This document shows positions 1-7,921 of a DNA stretch of 64,000 nt, piece after piece (positions within the stretch are counted from its first letter, which is position 1; every line of letters starts with the position of its first letter). The translations under genes and the position numbers were made by a program. Origin of the DNA: JAHFUI01 sp039931615 (lineage in GTDB: Bacteria; Acidobacteriota; Vicinamibacteria; Vicinamibacterales; CAVVIG01); NCBI GenBank assembly GCA_039931615.1, contig JBDTRR010000009.1, positions 50,266 through 114,265 on the forward strand, in the 5' to 3' direction. The notes under the pieces were generated by a model that made no database searches, was not told where the DNA came from, and saw nothing but the letters and a program-made list of their open reading frames with translations.

Positions 1-69
1 GGTCGCGACCTCACGCATCTGCACGGCGGGAAGCGCCTGGCAGCCATCGGTTCCTGGCGGCGCGGATGA
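1..69 (+). CDS. Possible C-terminal end of an upstream gene (FdhD-like tail)
   Basis: Frame 1 is open from the window edge to a TGA at 67-69 and encodes 22 residues ending GSWRRG. The stretch GRDLTHLHGGKRLA loosely fits the end of the FdhD family (sulfurtransferase needed for formate dehydrogenase activation), where a G-x-x-F-N-V-Y-x-G-x-x-R-I pattern is usual. An fdhE-like gene lies 280 bases downstream, which makes an FdhD neighbour reasonable. With so few residues this is a weak inference; it could equally be any other coding tail. Confidence 0.35.
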   Translation, partial: GRDLTHLHGGKRLAAIGSWRRG

Positions 70-160
70 GACCCCGGTCTCGTTCGCGCCGCCATTCTCA
101 TTTGGGACGCACTTCGTCGTCCATGACCACGGGGACCAGCCATTTGCGCTTTCAACCTGT

Positions 161-192
161 CACGGTCCGGCTGAAGCCGGACACTACGTACG
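161..192. repeat. REP-like palindromic repeat
   Basis: Contains the 18-base palindrome GTCCGGCTGAAGCCGGAC at 165-182, followed by the arm ACTACGTACG. The same unit recurs, with small changes, at about 29972, 34955-35060 and 61961. A diverged half copy (TGAAGCCGGATCC then CGTACG) lies at 251-271. It sits between genes, as REP elements do. No transposase of the matching RAYT type is in the window. Confidence 0.75.
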
Positions 193-346
193 CTTGCGGT
201 GGTCGCGCCGAGCTTCACATCTGCCATGCGATCGATTTGTTCTCAAGCTCTGAAGCCGGATCCCTCGTACGAAGGAGAGATCGCTGGTCATCGTTCGGCC
301 TGAACATGTCTAGCATCCAGACTCCTGCGTCCTGTACGATGCTGAC

Positions 347-1210
347 GTGATCGATCGCCCGCCCCGCACGTCGCGACCCGAGTCTCGTGAGGTCATCGAG
401 CTGAAGCAGCTGAGGCTCGCGCAGCCAGAGCTGGAGAGTGCCGTCGACATGCAGGTGGCGCTGGTCGAGATGCAGCGCCGCGTGCAGGCGCGCGTGCCGC
501 TGCCCTGGATCCAGACCGATCCGGAATGGCTCCGGACCCAATTCGCGGCCGGCCGCCCGGTCGTCCGCTTCGCCGACATCCCGCTCGACTGGACCGACTT
601 CCGGCTCACGCTGCGCCAGACCGCGGATATCCTGCAGCGCTTCGAGGCGCTCGAGCGCGCCGACTACGACCGGATTCTCGCGATCGGACGGGACGCCAAG
701 CTGCTCGAGCCGACCCTGCTCCGGTGGTACAGCGCGACCTCAGGCGTCGACGGCGCCGACCCGCACGCCCGCCCGGCCGATGATGCGCCCGCCGGCCTCG
801 ATCAGGTGCTGGTGCTGGCGTTGCGGCCGTTCCTCGCCCGGTGTGCGGAAGCCCTGATGCAAACCGATCTGCCGCCCTGGCCGCACGGCCATTGTCCGTT
901 CTGTGGATGGGAACCGGAATTCGCCGTGATCACGCCGAACGCCGACCGCCGGCTGATCTGCGGCCGGTGCGTGGCGCAGTGGGCGTTCAGCCCGCTGACC
1001 TGCCCGTTCTGCATGAACGACGACCGCTCGTTGATCACGTCGTTCGCGACGCGCGACGGACGGTATCGTGTCTATGCCTGCGACGTCTGCCGCCGCTACC
1101 TGAAGGCGTATGACGGGCGCCACGCGGGCCGCCCGGTGATGGTTGCGGTGGATACGATAGCCACGCTGCCGCTCGACGCGGCCGCGATGCAGCGCGGGTA
1201 TTCGGGGTGA
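347..1210 (+). CDS. fdhE: FdhE-like formate dehydrogenase accessory protein
   Basis: The 287-residue product has four CxxC pairs in its C-terminal half (C183/C186, C205/C208, C219/C222, C245/C248), an arrangement typical of FdhE rubredoxin-like metal sites. Other FdhE traits are W-A-F-S after the second pair, YLK-x-YD after the last pair and a leucine-rich LPLDAAAMQRGY ending. FdhE helps assemble or maturate respiratory formate dehydrogenase in the cytoplasm. No dehydrogenase subunits are in the window, so they would have to lie upstream of the edge. The GTG start at 347 is preceded by TACGAT at 335-340, suggesting a leaderless transcript. Family assignment is by eye from the cysteine spacing. 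Confidence 0.75.
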   Translation: MIDRPPRTSRPESREVIELKQLRLAQPELESAVDMQVALVEMQRRVQARVPLPWIQTDPEWLRTQFAAGRPVVRFADIPLDWTDFRLTLRQTADILQRFEALERADYDRILAIGRDAKLLEPTLLRWYSATSGVDGADPHARPADDAPAGLDQVLVLALRPFLARCAEALMQTDLPPWPHGHCPFCGWEPEFAVITPNADRRLICGRCVAQWAFSPLTCPFCMNDDRSLITSFATRDGRYRVYACDVCRRYLKAYDGRHAGRPVMVAVDTIATLPLDAAAMQRGYSG

Positions 1211-1248
1211 GGGTGGCTGTGAGCGACGGTCGGCCGGCCAGAGAGCCT

Positions 1249-1359
1249 GTGAAAAAATCGATGTAGTGCCAGGCCTTCAGGCCTGCCGTGTCTGGCAGAC
1301 CTGAAGGTCTGCACTACTTCAGAGTCGATTTTTTACACTTCAGAATCGATTTTTTACAC
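1249..1359. repeat. Composite palindromic repeat with tandem 21-base unit
   Basis: The core 1263-1317 consists of two hairpins (AGGCCTTCAGGCCT and CAGACCTGAAGGTCTG) between inverted GTAGTGC/GCACTAC ends. It is followed by two near-identical 21-base units (1318-1338 and 1339-1359) that each end in CGATTTTTTACAC; an inverted version of that tail lies at 1249-1262. The core recurs at 37929-37982 and, in part, at 34993-35010. It fills the gap between convergent genes and could also end their transcripts. Confidence 0.7.
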
Positions 1360-1427
1360 GCCCCGGAGCCGGATGGTAGAGCGCTGAACTGGGCGGCGAG
1401 GGCCCGCCCTCGCATCCGATCGGCGGC

Positions 1428-2504
1428 TTACCTTACCGCGAGCTCGACGGCCGGCGGCACGGTGAGCGGAGTCTTCACGGCGAACAGCGTGGTTGCCTTC
1501 GTCGACAGCCAGTTGAAGAGATTCTGCGTCTCCATGAACCGTCCGGCGTTGGAGCGCGCGCCGAGCACGACGACGGCGACCTGGCGACCGCCATCGGGAA
1601 GCCTGAGCAGCGTCGCGAGGCAGTAGCCGGATTTCGAGATGAAGCCGGTTTTTCCCGCCCGCACATCCACATCGTCCCGCCGCAGCAGGTGATTGGTGGT
1701 GCGGAAGGTCAGCGCCCGATGGCTGGCGGTGTAGAGGGTGTATTCGGGTGTCCGCATGATCGAGGCGATCCGGTCGTCGCCCGAGGCGAGCGTGATCAGC
1801 CGCGCCATGTCGTATGCGGACGACACATTTTCCGAGAGCAGGCCGGAGGGGTCGGCGTAGGCCGTGCTCTGCAGACCCAGTTCGGCGGCCTTGGTGTTCA
1901 TCCTGGCGATGAACCCTTCAGAGCCCTGCGGGGAGACACGCGCCAGCGCCCGCGCGGCGGCGTTGTCCGAGGCAATCAGCAGCAGGTGCAGCAGGTCGTC
2001 GACCGTCACCCGATCGTTGGCCTTCAGATGCGTGGTCGAGGCCCGGAACACGTCGCTCCTGACGATGGTGACCGGCTGCGATACGTCGGGATTGTTCTCG
2101 AGGAAGACGGTGGCCGTCATCACCTTGGTGATGCTGGCAATCGATCGCTGGCTCTGGGAGTTCTCTTCCCACAGGATTTCGTTGGTCTCGGGGTCGTAGA
2201 TGATCGCGGCGGCGGCGCGGACGTCCGGGACGAGATCCCCACTCGCATCGACCTTGTAGCGCGGCAGCGTGGTCTCGGCGATCTCGCGCGCCATGGCGAG
2301 CGCCCGCGCCCGGGCGAGACTCGCCTTGCGCGATAACGACCGGCTCGCCGAATACAGGGTCCGCTTGGCGGGTGGCTTGGCAACAGCCCGGGTGACCGCA
2401 GGCCGCTTGGGTTTCGCTTTGGTCTGGGCATCAGCCGTGCCACCAAAACTGACGAGGCTGGCGAATAGAAGCGGCCCGATCCAGAAAGGCGGTTTCTTGC
2501 TCAC
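1428..2504 (-). CDS. D-alanyl-D-alanine carboxypeptidase (peptidase S11, low-mass PBP)
   Basis: It trims the terminal D-alanine from peptidoglycan pentapeptides in the periplasm. The serine penicillin-binding motifs are all present: SxxK as SITK (in SIASITKVMTATV), SxN as SDN (in LLIASDNAAARAL) and KTG (in AGKTGFISKSGYC). A signal peptide follows the chosen GTG at 2504 (MSKKPPFWIGPLLF..., cleavage after ADA-Q). A further upstream GTG at 2549 would add 15 residues of unlikely sequence. Between the signal and the catalytic domain is a basic, proline- and alanine-rich linker. The length of 358 residues suits a DacF/PBP7-type enzyme lacking a long C-terminal anchor. The gene is convergent with fdhE across the composite repeat. 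Confidence 0.85.
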   Translation of the reverse strand: MSKKPPFWIGPLLFASLVSFGGTADAQTKAKPKRPAVTRAVAKPPAKRTLYSASRSLSRKASLARARALAMAREIAETTLPRYKVDASGDLVPDVRAAAAIIYDPETNEILWEENSQSQRSIASITKVMTATVFLENNPDVSQPVTIVRSDVFRASTTHLKANDRVTVDDLLHLLLIASDNAAARALARVSPQGSEGFIARMNTKAAELGLQSTAYADPSGLLSENVSSAYDMARLITLASGDDRIASIMRTPEYTLYTASHRALTFRTTNHLLRRDDVDVRAGKTGFISKSGYCLATLLRLPDGGRQVAVVVLGARSNAGRFMETQNLFNWLSTKATTLFAVKTPLTVPPAVELAVR

Positions 2505-2710
2505 CTGGGTGGCACCTAAGCTAGAGTTTACTGAAAACGATGGAGCCACAGTCTAGCAGATAACTTGTGGAGCGCAAGCGGTTATCGGCATTCGTGGCAG
2601 GGTTTCGTAACTCAATCGGTGTGATCGATGCCGCCACCACATGTATAGAGACGAATTTGAAATCCCCTCTCGGCACGGTCGAGCCTGGAGGGGACAAGAG
2701 ACCCAGCATC

Positions 2711-3268
2711 ATGACGCCTCGTGAAGTGAACGAATACACTGCCCTGCGCGATACGATCCGCCAGCGCGGGTCGCTCCGGATCACCCTGTTCATGCTGACC
2801 CTGGTCGCCTGGGCGGCAGCTACCATCGCCACCGCCGCCCTTGCGGCCCTGCCGGTTGCGACCCTGCTGCCCCTCCTGCTGTTGGCGGCTGGCTTCGAGG
2901 TGGTGTTCGGGCTGCATACCGCCGTCGAACGGATTGGCCGCTACCTGCAGGTCTTTTACGAAGAAGACGACGACCCCTCCCGTCCGCAGCGCGCGTGGGA
3001 GCGCACGGCCATGGCCTACGGCCGCGCCTACCCGGGCGGTCCGGATCCGTTGTTCGCGGCCCATTTCATCATCGCCGTCTTCCTGAATTTCGTGCCGGTG
3101 CTCCTCGCCGAGCCGGTGCAAATCGAGGTGATCGTCGTCGGCGTCGCGCACGTGGTGGTGATCGCCCGGATTCTGGCCGCACGCCATGCCGCGTCCGGTC
3201 AGCGCGCCAAAGACCTCGACCGGTTCCAATCGCTCAAGCAGACGGCCCCTACTTCTGTGCGAGAGTAA
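2711..3268 (+). CDS. Hypothetical inner-membrane protein
   Basis: The 185-residue product (ATG at 2711, chosen because the reading frame upstream lacks protein-like composition) has two hydrophobic helices near residues 20-65, an acidic loop with EEDDDPSRPQ, then two more hydrophobic stretches (AAHFIIAVFLNFVPVLL and VIVVGVAHVVVIARI). This predicts a four-helix membrane protein with a central hydrophilic loop. I do not recognise the family. Its last 20 bases overlap the 3' end of the convergent M20 peptidase gene. Confidence 0.6.
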   Translation: MTPREVNEYTALRDTIRQRGSLRITLFMLTLVAWAAATIATAALAALPVATLLPLLLLAAGFEVVFGLHTAVERIGRYLQVFYEEDDDPSRPQRAWERTAMAYGRAYPGGPDPLFAAHFIIAVFLNFVPVLLAEPVQIEVIVVGVAHVVVIARILAARHAASGQRAKDLDRFQSLKQTAPTSVRE

Positions 3269-4505
3269 GCGTCAGCAGGAGCGCGCGCTGGGTTCCGATC
3301 CACGCGTCGGTGGTATCGAACGACTCGGTCAGGGCATGGGCGTCGGCGCCGCGCCCGCCGCCGCCGATGGTGATCGAGGGAATGCCGAGGCTCATCGGCA
3401 GATTCGCATCGGTTGAGCTCTCGCTCAACACGAATGGCAATCGCAGCGCCCGGTGCACCGCTTCCGCCGCCTTGACGATCGGCGCACCGGCCGGAGTCGA
3501 ACCGGCCGGACGATCGCCGACGCGCTCCCTGGTCGCCGTAATCGCGCCGGGTGATCGCCGGCGATCGTTTTCCTCGGCGACCGCCGCATCGACGGCGCGC
3601 AGGAATTTCGCGTCGAGCGCGGTCAGTGACGCCGCATCGACCGACCGCAGGTCGACCTCCATCCAGGCGTCTGCCGGAATCGCGTTTACCGAGGTGCCGC
3701 CGCCGACGCGCCCGACGTTGAACGTCGTCTTCGGGTCCTTGGCGACCTGGAACTCGGCGATCCGCGTAATCGCCCGCCCCATCGCCTCGATCGGACTTGC
3801 CAGACCGAAGGCAGAGAAACTGTGGCCGCCCGGGCCCTTGAACGCCACCCGGTAGCGGCGGCTCCCGGCGCCGACGTTCGTGACGCCCAGCCCCGGGCCG
3901 TCGATGGCCACGAAGCGATCGATGTCCATCGCCGCCGCAAACAGCTCCCTGACGCCGCGGAGATCGCCCAGGCCTTCCTCACCGACGGTCGCGACGAAGG
4001 TCAGCGCCCCGGCCGTCTGCAGCCTGGCCTGCCCGAGCGATTTGACGATGGCGATCAGCACCGCCAGGCCGCGGCAATCGTCGCCAATCCCGGGGCCCCT
4101 GAGAATCGCCCCGTCGCGCTTGACCGTCACGTCGGTTTCTTCAGGGAACACAGTGTCCAGGTGAGCGGCGAGCACCAGGCGCGGCCGCGCCGCCATCCCG
4201 GGGCGATCGCCAAGGACGTTACCGGCCCGGTCCACCCTCACGTTCCGCAAGCCGGCCTGCTGGAACGCCTGACGCAGCACTTCGCCCCGCGCGCGCTCCT
4301 TGAAAGGCGGTGCCGGCACCTCGCAAAAACGGATCTGATCGTCGATGGTCTGGCCTTCCATCGCCTTCGCCGCCTCGAGGGCGGCGGCGACCGCCGGAGT
4401 CGTCAGCAGATTCGATGGGGCGGCGGGATCGGTCTGGCCGGCGAAGGAGCTCATCGCAGCGGCCGCCGCACCAACGGCGGCGACGATCCACGGCAGGCTC
4501 TTCAT
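3249..4505 (-). CDS. M20 family metallopeptidase, exported
   Basis: A signal peptide (MKSLPWIVAAVGAAAAAMSSFAG) precedes an M20/M28-type di-zinc hydrolase. Visible motifs are the first zinc ligand region AAHLDTVFPEETD, the bridging aspartate region GPGIGDDCRGLAVL and the catalytic glutamate region VATVGEEGLGDLRG, followed by a dimerisation domain with GPGGHSFSAFG. The closest named types are tripeptidase T-like and acetylornithine deacetylase-like enzymes, but substrate cannot be read from sequence. The signal peptide points to periplasmic peptide or amide hydrolysis. The length of 418 residues is normal for the family. Confidence 0.8.
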   Translation of the reverse strand: MKSLPWIVAAVGAAAAAMSSFAGQTDPAAPSNLLTTPAVAAALEAAKAMEGQTIDDQIRFCEVPAPPFKERARGEVLRQAFQQAGLRNVRVDRAGNVLGDRPGMAARPRLVLAAHLDTVFPEETDVTVKRDGAILRGPGIGDDCRGLAVLIAIVKSLGQARLQTAGALTFVATVGEEGLGDLRGVRELFAAAMDIDRFVAIDGPGLGVTNVGAGSRRYRVAFKGPGGHSFSAFGLASPIEAMGRAITRIAEFQVAKDPKTTFNVGRVGGGTSVNAIPADAWMEVDLRSVDAASLTALDAKFLRAVDAAVAEENDRRRSPGAITATRERVGDRPAGSTPAGAPIVKAAEAVHRALRLPFVLSESSTDANLPMSLGIPSITIGGGGRGADAHALTESFDTTDAWIGTQRALLLTLTLAQK

Positions 4506-4568
4506 GACGCGAACTGGTATCGGGACGGGCGGCGGTCCGCGTGTCCGCGCTGCTGGTTTGACCGCCGG

Positions 4569-5915
4569 CTACTTCTTCGTCGATGAAACCGGCGCCGGAA
4601 GCGGTTTGATTGAATATTCCCGCCGGAAGACCGGGTTCACGCCCGGCCGCTTGACCTTGACCTCGAGCCGCCGGTTCTTCCGGAGCAGGTCCGGATTCTT
4701 GGAATAGAACCCGAGCACGTAGTAGTCGCTCATCTCGGCATCGATCCGCTTGATCGCCTTGCCGAAATCATTCTGGTTGACGACCGCGATGCCGCCGGTT
4801 TCTTCGGCGATGACGCGCAGGCTGTCCTGGGACTTGCGGATGAACTCCGACCACTGCTGCGGGTCGACGTTGTCGTCCAGATCGGAAAGCGGTCCCACCA
4901 GCCCGCGCGGGTCCATCGTATAGATTGTCACATTGGCGCGATTCGCGGTGCGGGTCAGGTCCCACAGCTCCCGCGCCAGGTCGGCGTCGGCGAACTCTTC
5001 GTTCTGCTTGAGGCCCTGGGTATCCCGGGTCGGATCGACGGGGTCGGTCCCGTTGCTTTTCGCCGACTCGGCCGCGGACGCGTTCTGTGACTGCGCCATC
5101 TGGTTCTGGGCGAACGGCGAACTGGGATCCATCAGCCCGAGCCGGGCGTTGGCGAACGGCGCGAAATCGTAGCCGTCGCTCACGTAAATCAGCGCCTTGC
5201 GCCGGTTGTGCACCTGCTCGAGATTCTTGAGCGTTTCCTCGACGGTCGAAAATGCCACGCGGGCGCGATAGCGGATTTCGCTCGGCCCGCCGGGCCCGGA
5301 CGATCCGTTGATGATGTCCTGCGGCTTCAGCTCGTTGCCGGTCATCTTCTTGATGGCATCCTGCAGCCGGTTCTTGTCGTAGGTCATCTGGATCGACAGC
5401 GATGACGGGCCGCTCGAGACGATGCCGAACATGTCGCCGTCGTGGAGCAATTCGCGGGAAATCTTCTGGAACAGCTCGCGGACACGGCCGGTATTGTGAA
5501 ACTGGAGATGCTGGTCGTCGACGAAGAACACGAAAATCCGCCCCGAGACGTCGCTCGTGCGGGGCCGCGACGGCGGCAGGATCACCCCTTCGGGCGGCGG
5601 CGCCGGCGGCGGCAGCATCAGGTTGGTCACCCGGCCGCCGGTGAAGACCGTCATCGACGAGATGTCCTGGAGCACCCCGTCCTCATAGACCTCGAAGTCT
5701 TCGCTCTTCAGATCGGGAATGAAGTTGCCTTTGTCGTCGCGGACCAGCACGTCCGTAGTGACCAGGTCGACCTGAAGCCTGAAGTTTGGATTCTGGGCTG
5801 CACCCTGGGCTGGAGTTTGGGCTGGCGGCGGCGCGGCCGGGGTTTGCGCCGACAGGGCTGCCGAGAGGGCCACCAGCGCACCGGCCGACCAGAACCCGTT
5901 CTTTCGCAATTTCAT
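4569..5915 (-). CDS. VWFA-related domain protein, acidobacterial type
   Basis: This matches the secreted VWFA-related family that is expanded in Acidobacteriota (TIGR03436 type). After a signal peptide (MKLRKNGFWSAGALVALSAALSAQ) comes a PAAPPPAQTPAQ linker, then the typical opening VDLVTTDVLVRDDKGNFI, the segment LKSEDFEVYEDG and a von Willebrand A fold with FVFFVDDQH as the altered metal-site strand. The C-terminal part has TGGIAVVNQNDF and YYVLGFYS, again typical. Its role is unknown; a surface or periplasmic protein-binding job is inferred from the fold. The start at 5915 is preferred over the longer 6020 because it begins the signal peptide. Confidence 0.85.
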   Translation of the reverse strand: MKLRKNGFWSAGALVALSAALSAQTPAAPPPAQTPAQGAAQNPNFRLQVDLVTTDVLVRDDKGNFIPDLKSEDFEVYEDGVLQDISSMTVFTGGRVTNLMLPPPAPPPEGVILPPSRPRTSDVSGRIFVFFVDDQHLQFHNTGRVRELFQKISRELLHDGDMFGIVSSGPSSLSIQMTYDKNRLQDAIKKMTGNELKPQDIINGSSGPGGPSEIRYRARVAFSTVEETLKNLEQVHNRRKALIYVSDGYDFAPFANARLGLMDPSSPFAQNQMAQSQNASAAESAKSNGTDPVDPTRDTQGLKQNEEFADADLARELWDLTRTANRANVTIYTMDPRGLVGPLSDLDDNVDPQQWSEFIRKSQDSLRVIAEETGGIAVVNQNDFGKAIKRIDAEMSDYYVLGFYSKNPDLLRKNRRLEVKVKRPGVNPVFRREYSIKPLPAPVSSTKK

Positions 5916-5991
5916 ACGCAGATTATAGCCGTCTTCCCGGCGCGTCGCGGCGGCGAAATTGCTCGGCATCACGAGCGGCATGTCCTGGTGG

Positions 5992-6690
5992 CTAGTCGTC
6001 TGGGCGGTCGATCGAATCATCCGTCACCTCGCCGGCATCCGTCACTTCTGAGCCGGCATCAATAGACGCACCAGCTGGCGATTCGGTCTGGTCCGGCCCG
6101 GCCGAGCCCGGCGGACCGGCGGCGCCGGCGCTGCGCTGGCCGCGCCGCCTTCGTCGCCGGCGGCGTAGCACTGATCCATCTCCCGCCGCCTGAGCCGGAG
6201 CGGCACAGGCGGCATCGACGGCGATTGGAACGGCGCTTCCGGTCTCGGCGCTTCCAGTCTCGGCGCTTCCGGCCCCGGGCCCGCCATCAGCAACCGTCGA
6301 CTCGAGCAGGTCCGGCGTAGCCGGCGCCCCGGCATCCGGCAGCGGGGCGGACGGGAGCACGACCGCCGCCAGGGCGTCTTCCTCCTCCTGCAGTTTGCGG
6401 CCGACGCGCTCCGCCCGGCGGCGCTCACGCCAGTACTCCGGCTCGACGGACGGGATCGGGGTGTTCCGGATCTGTTCCCAGTCGAACCGGACCTCCGGAT
6501 AGCGCGTCTCGAGCGCTCGCCTGACATGCGGATCGAACGGCTGGCGCCCCACTTTCACGTTGGGCGGCGTCCGGAACCAGTAGAGCATGCGCTGGCGCGT
6601 CTTGCCGCGGCGGCCAGTCACCGACTCGACCAGATAGAAATGCTCGTAGCCGCGCCGGTCTCGGGAAAACTTCAGGAAGCACAGGGACAC
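5992..6690 (-). CDS. Hypothetical protein with low-complexity tail
   Basis: The first 90 residues are well structured and basic, with VESVTGRRGKTRQRMLYWFRT and the conserved-looking FDWEQIRNTPIP. The remaining 140 residues are alanine-, glycine- and serine-rich, with an arginine run (LRRRRRRRRGQR) and a threefold AETGS-type repeat encoded by a 15-base unit at about 6231-6272. I do not recognise the family. The N-terminal composition suggests nucleic acid binding, but this is only inference. Confidence 0.6.
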   Translation of the reverse strand: MSLCFLKFSRDRRGYEHFYLVESVTGRRGKTRQRMLYWFRTPPNVKVGRQPFDPHVRRALETRYPEVRFDWEQIRNTPIPSVEPEYWRERRRAERVGRKLQEEEDALAAVVLPSAPLPDAGAPATPDLLESTVADGGPGAGSAETGSAETGSAVPIAVDAACAAPAQAAGDGSVLRRRRRRRRGQRSAGAAGPPGSAGPDQTESPAGASIDAGSEVTDAGEVTDDSIDRPDD

Positions 6691-6800
6691 AGGGACTCTT
6701 CAGCGCTGGTCAGCCTTCACTCTTCAGTGGGGGCCAGCTGTCAAGATGGGCGATCCGCGCCAACGCTCGAAACCGAGTTGAACGGTGACCGCCTGTTCGA

Positions 6801-7370
6801 TCATCGCCGCTTGCGAGATCGCGTCGCCACGGGCGCGGCAGCCGCGCCTGCGGACCTGGCCGCCCGGGGCTCCGCCGCCCGACCCGAGGGACGCGCTGCC
6901 GCGGACGGCCGTTTGGGCGCGCGGGGCGCGGCCGGTGTGTCGCGGCTCCGGTGTACCAGCGTAAAGCGGATCTGGTCGCCGACCGTGTGAAAGCTCCAGA
7001 TTTCAGTCGCGCGAATCTGGTTGTCCTCGCACAGGCGGCGCGCCACGTCGATCATGCTGGCGGGAACGTAGAGGTAGAAGTCGACCCGCAGCCGGGCGAA
7101 ATGCGCCCATTGGGCCAGCGCCTCGAGATGATTGACCGATTCGCCGGTCTCGACCTCGATCACCGCCTGCAGGCGTCTGCCCCGCTCCTGTGAGAACAAG
7201 AGCACGTCAGGGTACAGCAGCGTCGTCCCCGCCTTGACCGGGGCGTTCTGTTCGGCGCCCGGATTCATGGTGGCGTCGAATTTCCGGCGGGACTTTGCCT
7301 GCAGCTGCCGAATAATCCGGTCGTGCTCGAGCTGCTCGCGGACCGGCCGCACGAGGATCGGGCTCACCAA
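6801..7370 (-). CDS. Hypothetical protein with possible PD-(D/E)xK nuclease-like core
   Basis: The 189-residue product contains YPDVLLFSQERGRRLQAVIEVETG, which has the spacing of a restriction-endonuclease-like core (acidic PD, then E-V-E on the next strand). A helix and the segment VDFYLYVPASMIDVARRLCEDN follow, with WSFHTVGDQIRFTLVHR after it. The last 45 residues are a basic alanine-rich tail. The canonical lysine is replaced by E, so catalytic activity is uncertain. There are no defence genes next to it. It may instead be a structural cousin of DUF-type PD-(D/E)xK proteins. Confidence 0.55.
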   Translation of the reverse strand: MVSPILVRPVREQLEHDRIIRQLQAKSRRKFDATMNPGAEQNAPVKAGTTLLYPDVLLFSQERGRRLQAVIEVETGESVNHLEALAQWAHFARLRVDFYLYVPASMIDVARRLCEDNQIRATEIWSFHTVGDQIRFTLVHRSRDTPAAPRAPKRPSAAARPSGRAAEPRAARSAGAAAAPVATRSRKRR

Positions 7371-7507
7371 CGGCCTCCAACAAACGGTTGAAGAATCACG
7401 TGGATCAAACTCGGAAGTGTAACATGCTTCCGCTCGACCGCTCGAATGCGAAGACGGAGCCGCCAGGTCAGGCTCTTATTGAACAGTGCGCGCCAGTGCG
7501 GCTCGGA

Positions 7508-7513
7508 TACAAT
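7508..7513 (+). promoter_or_regulatory. -10 element TACAAT, probable leaderless promoter
   Basis: TACAAT ends six bases before the GTG start of the receiver protein at 7520, the spacing expected when transcription starts at the start codon itself. No Shine-Dalgarno sequence is visible. No good -35 is visible at the right distance. Other window genes show the same layout. Confidence 0.45.
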
Positions 7514-7519
7514 ACCTGC

Positions 7520-7921
7520 GTGCGACGACAATGGTCCGAATCCGACGCAGCGACCATCCTCATCGTCGATGACGACGAGGGTGTGACGCAGACGTTTGCC
7601 CGGATGCTGCAGCTCGAAGGGTACGCCGTGCGGACGGCGATGACCGCGGAGATCGGACTGCGGGAGGCCGACGCCGTTCACCCCGACGCGATCATCCTCG
7701 ACCTGCGCATGCCGCTGATCGACGGACTCGGCTTCCTGCGCCGGCTGCGCACGCACGAGGGCCATCGTTCGACACCGGTCGCCATCGTCACCGGCGATTA
7801 TTTCCTGGAGGATGAGGTATCGAACGAGCTCCGCGCCCTCGGCGCGGAACTGCGGTTCAAGCCCTTGTGGCTGGAGGATCTCGTCGGCCTCGCCCGCAAC
7901 CTGCTCAAGGTGACCCACTGA
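7520..7921 (+). CDS. Response regulator receiver-domain protein
   Basis: A single CheY-like receiver domain of 133 residues. The acidic pocket is in TILIVDDDEG, the phosphoacceptor aspartate in DAIILDLRMP, the threonine/serine switch in VAIVTGD and the conserved lysine in LRFKPLW. There is no output domain, so it signals by protein interaction or phosphotransfer. The GTG at 7520 is chosen because it opens the domain directly and has a -10 element six bases upstream. It overlaps hemE and may be cotranscribed with it, though no kinase is adjacent. Confidence 0.8.
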   Translation: MRRQWSESDAATILIVDDDEGVTQTFARMLQLEGYAVRTAMTAEIGLREADAVHPDAIILDLRMPLIDGLGFLRRLRTHEGHRSTPVAIVTGDYFLEDEVSNELRALGAELRFKPLWLEDLVGLARNLLKVTH

